Source: CAZPBC01 sp964584775 (GTDB taxonomy: Bacteria; Chlamydiota; Chlamydiia; Chlamydiales; SLFE01). From it: a DNA stretch of 64,000 nt. The notes under the pieces were generated by a model that saw nothing but the letters and a program-made list of their open reading frames with translations, searched no databases and had not been told where the DNA came from. This document shows, piece by piece, positions 33,400-41,135 of the stretch; position 1 is the first letter of the stretch; each line of letters opens with the position of its first letter. The position numbers were made by a program, and so were the translations under genes. The stretch spans positions 6,318-70,317 of the forward strand of contig CAZPBC010000008.1 in the NCBI GenBank assembly GCA_964584775.1, in the 5' to 3' direction.

Positions 33400-34070
33400 T
33401 TTGCGCGGTTCAGATCTTCGATAAAATCTATCTCAAGGCATTGATGAGGCTCGACGGGAAAGGGAGTCACCTGGACACCCCAGGTGAGGGCGTATTCGAC
33501 GCCTCTTTCAAAATAGTCCTGATCGCCACACTGCTTGAGACCCCGAATTAAAAAGGGAACGTGCTCTTTCTCAAAATACTGGATACCGACCGACTCTCCT
33601 TCCGGCTGGGCGACCGTTTTGGAAAGCTCCAGCAGGTGGCCATTTCCATCCGTGGAGTATTTGACCGCTTCTTCATCCGCTTCACCGGGGATGACCACTG
33701 TTGAGCTTTTTTTATTCTCAAGAAAGGAACTCAAGATTGCACGGTCGAAGACAACATCTCCATTGAGCCAGAGGAGATCTTCATCGGGTCCACCAAGCCT
33801 TTCAAGCGCTTTAAGAAGACTCTTCGCTGTATTTTCTGTCCGAAAGTAGAGATTTTTCACTGTCGGAAGTTTAGGAAATGCGGCTTCGATGAGTTCGAAT
33901 TTATACCCTACCACGGCAGATATGTCTTCGATAGCTAGATGCTCAAGAAGGGCGTCGAGCTGCATCTGAAGGAGGCTCTTTCCATTGTCTAGTTGAGTGA
34001 GAGTTTTGGGGGCATCATCAAAGGGAGCGAGTCTGCTACCGACTCCTGCTGCTAAGATGACAGCCTTCAT
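33387..34070 (-). CDS. sugar-phosphate/choline-phosphate nucleotidyltransferase family protein
   Basis: A 227-residue Rossmann-type NTP transferase. The N-terminus VILAAGVGSRLAPF followed by PKTLTQLDNGKSLLQMQLDA is the nucleotide-binding signature with its catalytic Lys, and DLLWLNGDVVFD supplies the metal-binding Asp. It resembles LicC/GlmU-like cytidylyl- or uridylyltransferases that make CDP-choline, CDP-glycerol or NDP-sugars. The adjacent glycerophosphotransferase-like gene suggests a shared surface-modification pathway. The start ATG overlaps the stop of the CocE-like gene by 4 bp (operon). Confidence 0.8.
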   Translation of the reverse strand: MKAVILAAGVGSRLAPFDDAPKTLTQLDNGKSLLQMQLDALLEHLAIEDISAVVGYKFELIEAAFPKLPTVKNLYFRTENTAKSLLKALERLGGPDEDLLWLNGDVVFDRAILSSFLENKKSSTVVIPGEADEEAVKYSTDGNGHLLELSKTVAQPEGESVGIQYFEKEHVPFLIRGLKQCGDQDYFERGVEYALTWGVQVTPFPVEPHQCLEIDFIEDLNRANQLF

Positions 34071-35674
34071 TGATCCATCACAACAGGAAGTGTGATACGA
34101 GAAGGGTGTGAAGGTCCAAAGAGGACGCGGTTGGTGGCGACACGCGGTTCTTCTTCGGTCCCGCCGTTAAAGTTCCTTTCAAACTGAGGGTAGTTGGCAG
34201 AAGAAACCGAGAGACGGATGCGGTGCCCTTTCGCAAAGACTTGACTGGTGGACCAAAGGTCGACTTCAACGGGATTGGACTCTCCTTCCTGAAGTTTCTT
34301 GATCCCATCAGCGATGAGGACACTCTTGCCATCCGGGTAGACATCCGTTAAGCGGAGCGCCACGTCTGTCGTCGATCGGTCAGAGGTAAAGTAGATGTTT
34401 GCAAAGAGGCGTCCTGTCACCTCGAGATCCTCCTCAAGTGGATCACTCGTGAAAACGACGACATCTTCACGCTCCTCTATAGGCGTCTGATCTTTAGGAC
34501 CAGCAGCCAGGAAGAGGTTTCTTCCTCCCACCGTCGGAGTCGGGTTTTCAGGGTCATAGACAAAGCCTTCTGATCCTGCACTCACAACACGGTTATCAAG
34601 CTTCCCATGGGTATTGAGGTAGAGTGTGTAGGGTTTAGCAGGAATCGGCCACTCTTGAGCGGTTTTCCAAACACCCCCTCTGCCGCTGGTACCATCGAAA
34701 GGACCCATCACGTAATAAATGACAGGTGGAGCCTCTTTCACGTTGTTATGGTCCCCTTTTAAGTAATGGTCGAACCAATGGTGTGGCATCACTTCGTGGG
34801 GAGGGTAGTGGGCATTTTCAGGAACGTTGTAGTCGCCGAGCCGCATATCACGCGGGTAGTGGTGTGTCCAAGGGCCCATCACAAGCACTTGTTTCCCTTT
34901 TGCACCGTGATCCCCTTCGTTTTGGAATGCGACGAAGGAGTCGAGTGTTCCCTGAGAAAAGGTGTCGTACCAACCTCCGTAGTGGAGGGCAGGCGTGTTC
35001 ACACGGTGTGCCTGAGAAATGCAGTCCACACATTTCCAGAAGGGGCTATCCTCTTTCTCTCCAAGAACAGCTTTAAGTACTCCAGGATGACGCGCATAGT
35101 AGCCTAGCCATCCTTCCACCTGATTCTTCCGGACTTGGCCACCCATGTAGATCGCCTGGTTGTACATATCGCCGACAGCAAAACCGATATACTGAGCCTT
35201 CAAGCTCGGATGCGCCGTCGGAGCCAAGAGCAGCTGAGAGATACCCATCGCAGAGAATCCAATCGTCCCAATCTTTCCATTCGAATAGGAACTTTTCGAG
35301 AGCCAATCAATCGTATCATATCCATCTTGCAGCTCCCCCCAACCATCTGTAATCCAAGGCATCGACTTCCCTTCTTTATCCAGGAAGCTGCGAGCATCTT
35401 GGATCGCCACAATGTACCCAGACTCCGTTAGAGGAAGAAAAGATTGGTAGTAGGCGCGCTTTCCAGAAGGAGTGCGGACCAAAACGATCGGCTTCTTCTT
35501 AGCACCTTTGTAAGGAAGGTAAATGTCTGTTGGAAGGTGAGTCCCATCCCTCATCGGAATCTGAACGGTGAGATCAGGGTCGATACTCCCATCAGATCTG
35601 AGGGTAAAGAAGAGAGTGACGGCCACAAGGACCGCAAAAGACCCAAAAAGAATTTTTTTAGATGGTCTCTTCAA
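34067..35674 (-). CDS. CocE/NonD-family hydrolase (X-Pro dipeptidyl-peptidase S15 type)
   Basis: A 535-residue alpha/beta hydrolase. An N-terminal signal anchor (ILFGSFAVLVAVTLFFTL) suggests export or membrane attachment. The S15 pattern is clear: PMRDGTHLPTDIYLPYKG at the start, nucleophile motif IGFSAMGISQ (about 145-155), ALHYGGWYDTFSQG and WTHHYPRDM, and a C-terminal jelly-roll domain (DVALRLTDVYPDGKSVLIAD, GHRIRLSVSSANYPQFERN). It would cleave esters, amides or X-Pro peptides. The TTG start at 35674 is supported by AAGGAG upstream. Confidence 0.9.
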   Translation of the reverse strand: MKRPSKKILFGSFAVLVAVTLFFTLRSDGSIDPDLTVQIPMRDGTHLPTDIYLPYKGAKKKPIVLVRTPSGKRAYYQSFLPLTESGYIVAIQDARSFLDKEGKSMPWITDGWGELQDGYDTIDWLSKSSYSNGKIGTIGFSAMGISQLLLAPTAHPSLKAQYIGFAVGDMYNQAIYMGGQVRKNQVEGWLGYYARHPGVLKAVLGEKEDSPFWKCVDCISQAHRVNTPALHYGGWYDTFSQGTLDSFVAFQNEGDHGAKGKQVLVMGPWTHHYPRDMRLGDYNVPENAHYPPHEVMPHHWFDHYLKGDHNNVKEAPPVIYYVMGPFDGTSGRGGVWKTAQEWPIPAKPYTLYLNTHGKLDNRVVSAGSEGFVYDPENPTPTVGGRNLFLAAGPKDQTPIEEREDVVVFTSDPLEEDLEVTGRLFANIYFTSDRSTTDVALRLTDVYPDGKSVLIADGIKKLQEGESNPVEVDLWSTSQVFAKGHRIRLSVSSANYPQFERNFNGGTEEEPRVATNRVLFGPSHPSRITLPVVMDQ

Positions 35675-35692
35675 CAGGACTCCTTAAATGTG

Positions 35693-35974
35693 TTAGACAG
35701 TGCGAGCTTTTGCAGTCAGACGCGCTTTCATACGTGCTGCTTTATTGATGTTTAAAACTCCGCCTTTCACACCTTTATCGATGGTTGAAAAGGCTGTTCC
35801 AAGACTCTCTTTCACTTTGGCAGCGTCAGCGAGTGTCACAGCTTCTTCAAAGCGACGGATCGCAGTACGGATCTTTGATTTTCTTTCACGGTTGCGCTTA
35901 CGTGCTTTCTCGTTTTGTAACATTCTTTTTTCAGCGGTCGGACGCTTGGTCTTTTTATCTTTCTTTTCGGCCAT
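35693..35974 (-). CDS. rpsT: 30S ribosomal protein S20
   Basis: A 93-residue basic helical protein typical of S20 (RKSKIRTAIRRFEEAV, GVLNINKAARMKARLTAKAR). It binds 16S rRNA early in 30S assembly. A consensus-like promoter lies directly upstream at 36007-36035, and GGAG precedes the ATG. Confidence 0.97.
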   Translation of the reverse strand: MAEKKDKKTKRPTAEKRMLQNEKARKRNRERKSKIRTAIRRFEEAVTLADAAKVKESLGTAFSTIDKGVKGGVLNINKAARMKARLTAKARTV

Positions 35975-36006
35975 AATTTCTCCGTTTAATTTTTTCGCTC
36001 TTGAAA

Positions 36007-36035
36007 ATTATACCTTTCTAGAGAAAATTCGTCAA
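36007..36035 (-). promoter_or_regulatory. sigma-66 type promoter of rpsT
   Basis: On the minus strand TTGACG (36035-36030), a 17-bp spacer, and TATAAT (36012-36007). Transcription would start near 36000, giving a leader of about 26 nt to the rpsT ATG at 35974. Confidence 0.8.
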
Positions 36036-36074
36036 AAAATTTTACCGATATGTTAGAATGTCAAATATTTAGAT

Positions 36075-36911
36075 ATGAAATGGGTCATTAGAAAAGAAAT
36101 TACCCTTCTCGACTCTTTAAAAGAAAAGTTCCCCTCATCTTCTAATAATGAGAGGAAGCGCTGGATTCGAGAAGGCCGTCTCAAGGTGCAGGGAAAAAAG
36201 GCCTCGCTCCCCAGCGATCTACTGGCCGAAGGCGACACCCTGGAGCTCCTCCCCAAAACAAAACGCCTCCACACACCTGTAAAAATTGTTTTTCAAGACC
36301 CCCATCTCGTCGTCATCGACAAGCCAGAGGGGATGCTCAGTGTCAAAACTCCCTATGACCGTGGCAAAAGTGCCCATGAGCACCTCAAAGAGCTCCATAA
36401 AGGAACCAACGTCCTCCCCGTCCACCGCCTCGACCGGGAGACTTCAGGCCTGCTCGTCTTTGCCCTCACCCGGGAGGCCGCTGAAGGGCTAAAAGAGCAG
36501 TTTGCTGCCCATACGACAAAAAGAGAGTACAACGCCCTTGTCGAGGGCCGTGTCAAACAGGACGAGGGCACCTGGGACTTTCCTCTAAAAGAGGGTAAAA
36601 ACTTTTTTATGCATATCGCTCGGCCCGGCCAAGAGGGCCTCCGCGCTGTCACCCACTTTAAAGTGCTAAGGCGCACAAAACGCCACACCCTCCTCGAACT
36701 CCAACTCGAGACCGGTAAGAAGAACCAAATCCGTGTCCATGCAAGCCATGTCGGCCATCCTGTTGACGGCGACAAAAAGTATGGTGCCGAGGGAAATGCC
36801 ACAGGACGACTCGCCCTCCACGCCCGCAGCCTTGGTTTCATCCACCCTATCACCCAAAAAGAACAGCTCTTTCACTCACCCACCCCCAAAAGGTTTACCG
36901 ATGTCAACTAG
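36075..36911 (+). CDS. RluA-family pseudouridine synthase
   Basis: A 278-residue enzyme that isomerises uridine in rRNA or tRNA. An S4-like RNA-binding region covers residues ~10-60 (SLKEKFPSSSNNERKRWIRE), then the catalytic motif HRLDRETSGLLVFA (about 115-128) with the essential Asp. KREYNALVEG and LELQLETGKKNQIRVHASHV are family-typical. Layout is that of RluC/RluD. The stop overlaps the start of the DUF3592-like gene. Which U is modified cannot be told. Confidence 0.93.
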   Translation: MKWVIRKEITLLDSLKEKFPSSSNNERKRWIREGRLKVQGKKASLPSDLLAEGDTLELLPKTKRLHTPVKIVFQDPHLVVIDKPEGMLSVKTPYDRGKSAHEHLKELHKGTNVLPVHRLDRETSGLLVFALTREAAEGLKEQFAAHTTKREYNALVEGRVKQDEGTWDFPLKEGKNFFMHIARPGQEGLRAVTHFKVLRRTKRHTLLELQLETGKKNQIRVHASHVGHPVDGDKKYGAEGNATGRLALHARSLGFIHPITQKEQLFHSPTPKRFTDVN

Positions 36912-37338
36912 AACCGTCTGGTCCCTTCTCTACATCGCGCTCCTCTCTGCACTCCTCTATTTTGGCGTCCGTGCGGGCCTCTTCTATACCCAGTACACCT
37001 CTTCGACCGCCACGACCACGAACCAGACGATCTCCTTTAAGATCCGAAACAACTGGCTTGGGATCTACTTCCTCAATGCCACCTACACCTACGAAGTTGA
37101 CGGCAAGACTTACACACGGAGGGAGCTCCTCTCAGAGCCTCAAGCCAACAGCCGTCAATACCTCCAAAAACTTGAGCCTGAGCTCCAAGAAAAATCGTGG
37201 ACGATCTGGTACAACCCCCACAAACCCTCCCAAGCTTTCATCGAAAAATATTTTCCCTACCGCGAGATCTTCAACAGTGTTGTGATCGTAGGGTTGATAC
37301 TTTATTTTTTGATTCTGCAAAAAAGATATCGTCGCTAG
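36901..37338 (+). CDS. DUF3592-like membrane protein
   Basis: A 145-residue protein starting at ATG 36901, 11 bp inside the end of the pseudouridine synthase gene. It has two membrane helices (about 7-29 and 120-138). Between them lies a beta-rich extracytoplasmic domain with YEVDGKTYTRRELL and WTIWYNPHKPSQAFIEKYFP, the DUF3592 pattern. The biochemical role of this family is not known to me. A frame open further upstream is a shadow of the previous gene. Confidence 0.75.
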   Translation: MSTRTVWSLLYIALLSALLYFGVRAGLFYTQYTSSTATTTNQTISFKIRNNWLGIYFLNATYTYEVDGKTYTRRELLSEPQANSRQYLQKLEPELQEKSWTIWYNPHKPSQAFIEKYFPYREIFNSVVIVGLILYFLILQKRYRR

Positions 37339-37404
37339 CGAGAAATCTCTACATTCGCTTAGGCTTAGTAGGTCTTATAACCTACATACGAAGGAGATTT
37401 GAAA

Positions 37405-37998
37405 ATGCACCCTATACTTGCCGCCGCTGCTGGTCTTTCCACTTACCCTGTTGGAGCTTACTTACACGAAGGTGCTCATGCAGTTGCTGCAAAACTTCTC
37501 TACAAAGATCCGAAAATCGATATTCAAGTGCGAGGATTTCTTGGTTGGGATAGCAGTTTTGGTTTTGATCCATCCAGTGCAGACGCTTCTCTTTCTTCGC
37601 TTGGAAAAAAACTTGGGAAACGCGTCTCCATTGTACTGACGACTGTAGTAGGCCCTCTGGCTAATGCTTGCGCTTGCTTGGCGCTCACCCTTCTTTTTCC
37701 CACACCGCTGATGGTCTTCGGAACAGCTCCCTACCTCATCTATTTATTTACAATTGCCATTCAGCCGTTCGTGAATAGCATCACTTTTAAGTCTCAACAT
37801 ATAGGAGATTTTGGTGAGATTTGGAGAGTGGGTGGAGATACAGGCTATGCCCTTTCATTTCTTGCAACCGCTCTGATCATCGCTAAAACGATCGAGCCGC
37901 TCTTGCGAACCTACCCTCCCATGGCTGTCTTGGGAATAGGCTCATTGGCCGTATTGCTCTTCTCTATAGCCGTCCATCGCTCCTCGCCTAATGCTTAA
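37405..37998 (+). CDS. polytopic membrane protein with HExxH motif (paralog A)
   Basis: A 197-residue protein with HEGAH (HExxH zinc-protease motif) at about residues 21-25 and four to five hydrophobic segments. Later conserved parts are FTIAIQPFVNS, a DFGEI element and KTIEPLLRTYPPMAVLG. It shares this whole plan with the protein encoded at 39783. The layout recalls site-2-type (M50) proteases, but the usual NPDG motif is absent, so activity is unproven. ATG 37405 is chosen because AAGGAG is 8 bp upstream (a TTG at 37399 is too close). Its 3' end overlaps mcsB. Confidence 0.75.
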   Translation: MHPILAAAAGLSTYPVGAYLHEGAHAVAAKLLYKDPKIDIQVRGFLGWDSSFGFDPSSADASLSSLGKKLGKRVSIVLTTVVGPLANACACLALTLLFPTPLMVFGTAPYLIYLFTIAIQPFVNSITFKSQHIGDFGEIWRVGGDTGYALSFLATALIIAKTIEPLLRTYPPMAVLGIGSLAVLLFSIAVHRSSPNA

Positions 37999-39062
37999 AC
38001 GTGGAGCTCTGCTTTCTCGAGATGCTTGTGGATATATTCTGCGCGTTTGTGTGGAAGCTCTTCTTGGTCAATTTCACTTTCAAAGTGGCTGAGAAGATGA
38101 CCACGGCGGCAGTTAAAGAAAAGCGCATTGAGTTCACGGATTGTGACGTTCGTCAACCACCCAAGATCTACACCTAGCTTCACTAATGAGATCGCACTGA
38201 GCGCTTCGAGAGGCTCGATCTGGTAAGAGTGCATCAAGACAGCATAAGCGCGGCTGACGAGATCTTTGAGTTCCCGTGCTTCGGTGTTTTTCAGCTGACT
38301 GCGCAGTCCCTTTTCTTTCACAAGCAGTTTAGTCGTGTAAGAGCGCACGCTCGAAAGGATGTCCTCTTCTGTCAGCCCTAAAGTGAAGTTGTTGCGGACA
38401 ACGAGCAAGTCACCTGTGATCTCATCGAGTGTCCCTTGAAGCCCTGAAACGTAGACATCATCCTCATTATGGCTCACTAAAAACTCGGATAGCTCCCCAG
38501 TGTGGATCAATGCAGGCGCTTGAACGTAGCAGCTCACCTCAAGACCCGTGCCCGAAAGGGCTGGGTCGGCAGAGAGGAATCCGAAGCGGGAGTTGAAAGC
38601 AAAAGAAAAGCTCTTCGTCAAGTGGTTTTCAATCTTCGATAACTCAGAAAAACAGGACTCGAGGTCACCAGAAGTGTCGATCAAGGTCAAACTCAGGTGG
38701 TCTTCTAGATTGATGCTGCCAAGAAACGATCCCTGCTTTCCAACAAGGAACGCCTCTCCGCTATGCGCCTGGCCAAGGCCCGAAAGCAACAAGAAATGCT
38801 CATACAAAAATTGCTTTTCTAACGGAGTTGTCTCTTCCGCTGGCAGAAAGGTCGGTTTTTCGAGCCCTTTGTAACTCATCAAATTTTTCTGAATCAACGA
38901 GACCACTTCTTTCTGCTCATCGGTCGAAAGTTTCGAGGGAAAGTTGTAGTTGTCGAGGTTGCGAGAGATCTTGAGTGTCGATCCAATCCAGATGGAGTGG
39001 GTGTTTTCTCTCCAGGGATCCAAAAGTCCGAGGAGAAGGTGCGGATCATGATCACTCGTCAT
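37995..39062 (-). CDS. mcsB: protein arginine kinase McsB
   Basis: A 355-residue ATP:guanido phosphotransferase-like enzyme, the size of C. trachomatis CT675. The N-terminal WIGSTLKISRNLDNYNFPSK corresponds to the conserved R.ARN start of McsB, and GTLDEITGDLLVVRNNFTLG to the nucleotide-binding region. It phosphorylates Arg on proteins, marking them for Clp proteases in Firmicutes; in chlamydiae a stress or T3SS-related role has been proposed. ATG 39062 (GGAG upstream) overlaps mcsA by 11 bp; TTG 39068 is the alternative. Confidence 0.92.
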   Translation of the reverse strand: MTSDHDPHLLLGLLDPWRENTHSIWIGSTLKISRNLDNYNFPSKLSTDEQKEVVSLIQKNLMSYKGLEKPTFLPAEETTPLEKQFLYEHFLLLSGLGQAHSGEAFLVGKQGSFLGSINLEDHLSLTLIDTSGDLESCFSELSKIENHLTKSFSFAFNSRFGFLSADPALSGTGLEVSCYVQAPALIHTGELSEFLVSHNEDDVYVSGLQGTLDEITGDLLVVRNNFTLGLTEEDILSSVRSYTTKLLVKEKGLRSQLKNTEARELKDLVSRAYAVLMHSYQIEPLEALSAISLVKLGVDLGWLTNVTIRELNALFFNCRRGHLLSHFESEIDQEELPHKRAEYIHKHLEKAELHV

Positions 39063-39594
39063 CTTCAATCTCCGTCAGTTCTTTGATCTGGTCACGGATC
39101 CACGCCGCCTGCTCATAATCTTCACGCTCGAGCGTCTCGTCGAGAGCTTCTTTCAGGGCAATGAGCTGGTTTGAAGGGCTCATTTTCGTCACTTCACCGG
39201 GTTTACGTCCCACATGGAGGTGGCTTGCCATCGACGGGGTCATGAGTTTTTGGGAGATCTTATTCATCGATTCGAGCTCTCCAACAAGGACATCACCAAA
39301 CACGTCATAACAGAATTGGCAACCGAGAAAACTCCCAGAGCGGACAGAGTTGAGAGTCGTGCCACAGTTCCCGCAGCAGAGACCTGCTTCCGCAGCAGAC
39401 TCGGCAAAATCCCCTGATGGAATTCCATGGAGACGCATCTCTAGGACAGGACAGTCACTGCACATGACGGTGTGGGTGATCACCCCACCCATGACCTCTG
39501 TGTAGCGCACTGCGACGTGCTTTTTACAAGAGGTGCACTCTAGAGGGCGTTCTTCTCCCCCCTCTCTCTTTTTAGGTGGTTGATTTTCAGTCAT
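39052..39594 (-). CDS. mcsA: McsA, zinc-binding activator of McsB
   Basis: A 180-residue protein with CxxC pairs (CTSCKK, MCSDCP, CCGNCG, GCQFCYD) for zinc binding and a C-terminal UVR domain (LIALKEALDETLEREDYEQA). It activates the arginine kinase encoded next to it and matches CT676. AAGGA precedes the ATG and a consensus-like promoter lies at 39625-39653. Confidence 0.93.
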   Translation of the reverse strand: MTENQPPKKREGGEERPLECTSCKKHVAVRYTEVMGGVITHTVMCSDCPVLEMRLHGIPSGDFAESAAEAGLCCGNCGTTLNSVRSGSFLGCQFCYDVFGDVLVGELESMNKISQKLMTPSMASHLHVGRKPGEVTKMSPSNQLIALKEALDETLEREDYEQAAWIRDQIKELTEIEDDE

Positions 39595-39624
39595 TTAAAT
39601 ATCCTTCGAAGAACCTATATCCGC

Positions 39625-39653
39625 ACTATAGAAAAGGAGCTGGTTCTTGTCAA
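39625..39653 (-). promoter_or_regulatory. sigma-66 type promoter of mcsA-mcsB
   Basis: Minus strand TTGACA (39653-39648), 17-bp spacer, TATAGT (39630-39625). The predicted start near 39618 gives a leader of about 24 nt. Confidence 0.8.
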
Positions 39654-39782
39654 AGAGAGGGCTCACGTGCCCCCCTGTGAAAAACATTTCGAAGCATTAC
39701 TACAAGTGCTCATGAAATATCCAGACTAGCGAGAAACGAGCCACTCACTTAGACTGAGTGTGTTCTGACCAAGGAGATTACA

Positions 39783-40382
39783 ATGACACCACTACTTGCC
39801 GCCGCAGGAGGCACCCTCTCTTACCCAATCCAAGTGTACATCCATGAAAAAAGCCATGACCTCGCTGCCAGAGCCGTCTACCAATCCCCTCATACAGCCG
39901 TGGTTGTTCAGGGCATTCTCGGAGTGGACAGTTACTTTGAGTGCGATCACACCGCTCCTCTCTCCCGTTTAGGAAATCTCCTAGGTAGACGCGTGAGCTT
40001 TTTGGTGGTGGTGGCCGCAGGCCCACTTGTTGAACTTGGCAGTTGCCTCGCGCTGAGTATCCTCTTTCCAGCACCCCTCACTGTCTTTGCGCTCGCTCCC
40101 GCTCTTATCCATGCCTTCACTCTTGCCATTCAACCCCTTGTGAACACGCTGACATCGAGACCTGTCGCGCAAGATGATTATGGAAGCCTACTCGAACGTG
40201 AAGGAAAGGTTCTCTACGGCCTTTCTCTGGTTGGAACTGCAGCCCTCATTGCTAAAACAATCGAGCCACTCCTCTTGACCTACCCCCCTCTTGCCGTGCT
40301 CGGCGCAGGAGGACTCATCGTTTTGACGGCCTGTGTTTTCGTTCACAAGATGAAAAATATTCAGTATTATCAGGAAGTCTAG
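39783..40382 (+). CDS. polytopic membrane protein with HExxH motif (paralog B)
   Basis: A 199-residue paralog of the protein at 37405. HEKSH sits at about residues 23-27, and TLAIQPLVNTLTS, a DDYG element and KTIEPLLLTYPPLAVLG align with paralog A. The pair flanks mcsB-mcsA and its members are convergent and divergent to it. An 11-bp identical sequence (CTAGCGAGAAA) lies 57 bp before this ATG and 70 bp before that of paralog A. Metallo-protease function is possible but unproven, since no third metal ligand motif could be named. Confidence 0.75.
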   Translation: MTPLLAAAGGTLSYPIQVYIHEKSHDLAARAVYQSPHTAVVVQGILGVDSYFECDHTAPLSRLGNLLGRRVSFLVVVAAGPLVELGSCLALSILFPAPLTVFALAPALIHAFTLAIQPLVNTLTSRPVAQDDYGSLLEREGKVLYGLSLVGTAALIAKTIEPLLLTYPPLAVLGAGGLIVLTACVFVHKMKNIQYYQEV

Positions 40383-40393
40383 AAAAGAAAGTT

Positions 40394-40467
40394 TGGGTCT
40401 TGAAGGACTCGAACCTTCGACCCCCTCATTAAAAGTGAGGTGCTCTAACCAACTGAGCTAAAGACCC
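40394..40467 (-). tRNA. tRNA-Lys (anticodon TTT)
   Basis: Cloverleaf read on the minus strand: acceptor GGGTCTT/AAGACCC, D-arm GCTCAGTTGGTTAGAGC, anticodon loop CTTTTAA, T-arm with GTTCGAGTC-type loop. CCA is not encoded. It is likely co-transcribed with tRNA-Glu. Confidence 0.97.
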
Positions 40468-40474
40468 AAACTGT

Positions 40475-40549
40475 TGACCCCAAGGGGATTCGAACCCCTG
40501 TTACTAGAATGAAAATCTAGTGTCCTAGGCCAGGCTAGACGATGGGGCC
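40475..40549 (-). tRNA. tRNA-Glu (anticodon TTC)
   Basis: Minus-strand cloverleaf: acceptor GGCCCCA/TGGGGTC, anticodon stem CTAGA/TCTAG around TTTTCAT, T-arm CAGGGGTTCGAATCCCCTT. It lies 7 bp upstream of tRNA-Lys, behind a shared promoter. Confidence 0.97.
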
Positions 40550-40567
40550 AGGTAACAGATGACCAAT

Positions 40568-40596
40568 ACTATACGATCTTCAGGATTTTCTCTCAA
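40568..40596 (-). promoter_or_regulatory. sigma-66 type promoter of tRNA-Glu/tRNA-Lys
   Basis: Minus strand TTGAGA (40596-40591), 17-bp spacer, TATAGT (40573-40568). The predicted start near 40561 is about 12 bp before tRNA-Glu. Confidence 0.8.
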
Positions 40597-40601
40597 CCCA
40601 T

Positions 40602-41135
40602 TTAGATGGATGAAAGTTCCTCTTCCTTCTTCCGAGCCATCTCGTCTGCTTTCTTGCAGAAGTCGTCTGTCAGCTCTTGAACTTTCTTTTCCTGATGCTT
40701 TTTATCATCCTCAGAAAGCTCTTTATCCGCCTTGATGTGGTTGTTCGCATCTTTTCGAACCTGACGGATGCTGACCTTCGTCTGCTCAAGAAGTTCTTTG
40801 ATAGAACGAATCATTTTTTCACGGATCGACCCGTCCATCGGAGGAATGTTGATGCGCACTTGGTTCCCTTCCGTGATCGGTTGGAACCCGAGATTGGCTT
40901 TTTCGATCGCTTTTCCGATGGCAGCCGAGTTGCCTGCATCGAAGGGAACAATCAGCAGCTGCATCGGCTCAGGAACACTCACTGAGGCGAGGTCCTGAAG
41001 GCGCATGCTGGTGCCATAGACTTCCACTTTCACTCCATCCAAAATGGCTGGGTTGGCACGTCCCGTGCGGATATTCTTTAGCTCAACCTCAAAGTGCTCG
41101 AGCCCTTTTTGCATTTTCTCTTTTGTGTCATTCAT
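40602..41135 (-). CDS. frr: ribosome recycling factor
   Basis: A 177-residue RRF that splits post-termination ribosomes with EF-G. Family stretches ELKNIRTGRANPAILDGVKV, NLGFQPITEGNQVRINIPPM and SIRQVRKDANNHIKADKELS are clear. ATG 41135 shares one base with the pyrH stop (TGATG) and AGGTGAG lies just upstream; a GTG 3 bp earlier is the alternative. Order pyrH-frr is that of CT678-CT677. Confidence 0.98.
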   Translation of the reverse strand: MNDTKEKMQKGLEHFEVELKNIRTGRANPAILDGVKVEVYGTSMRLQDLASVSVPEPMQLLIVPFDAGNSAAIGKAIEKANLGFQPITEGNQVRINIPPMDGSIREKMIRSIKELLEQTKVSIRQVRKDANNHIKADKELSEDDKKHQEKKVQELTDDFCKKADEMARKKEEELSSI

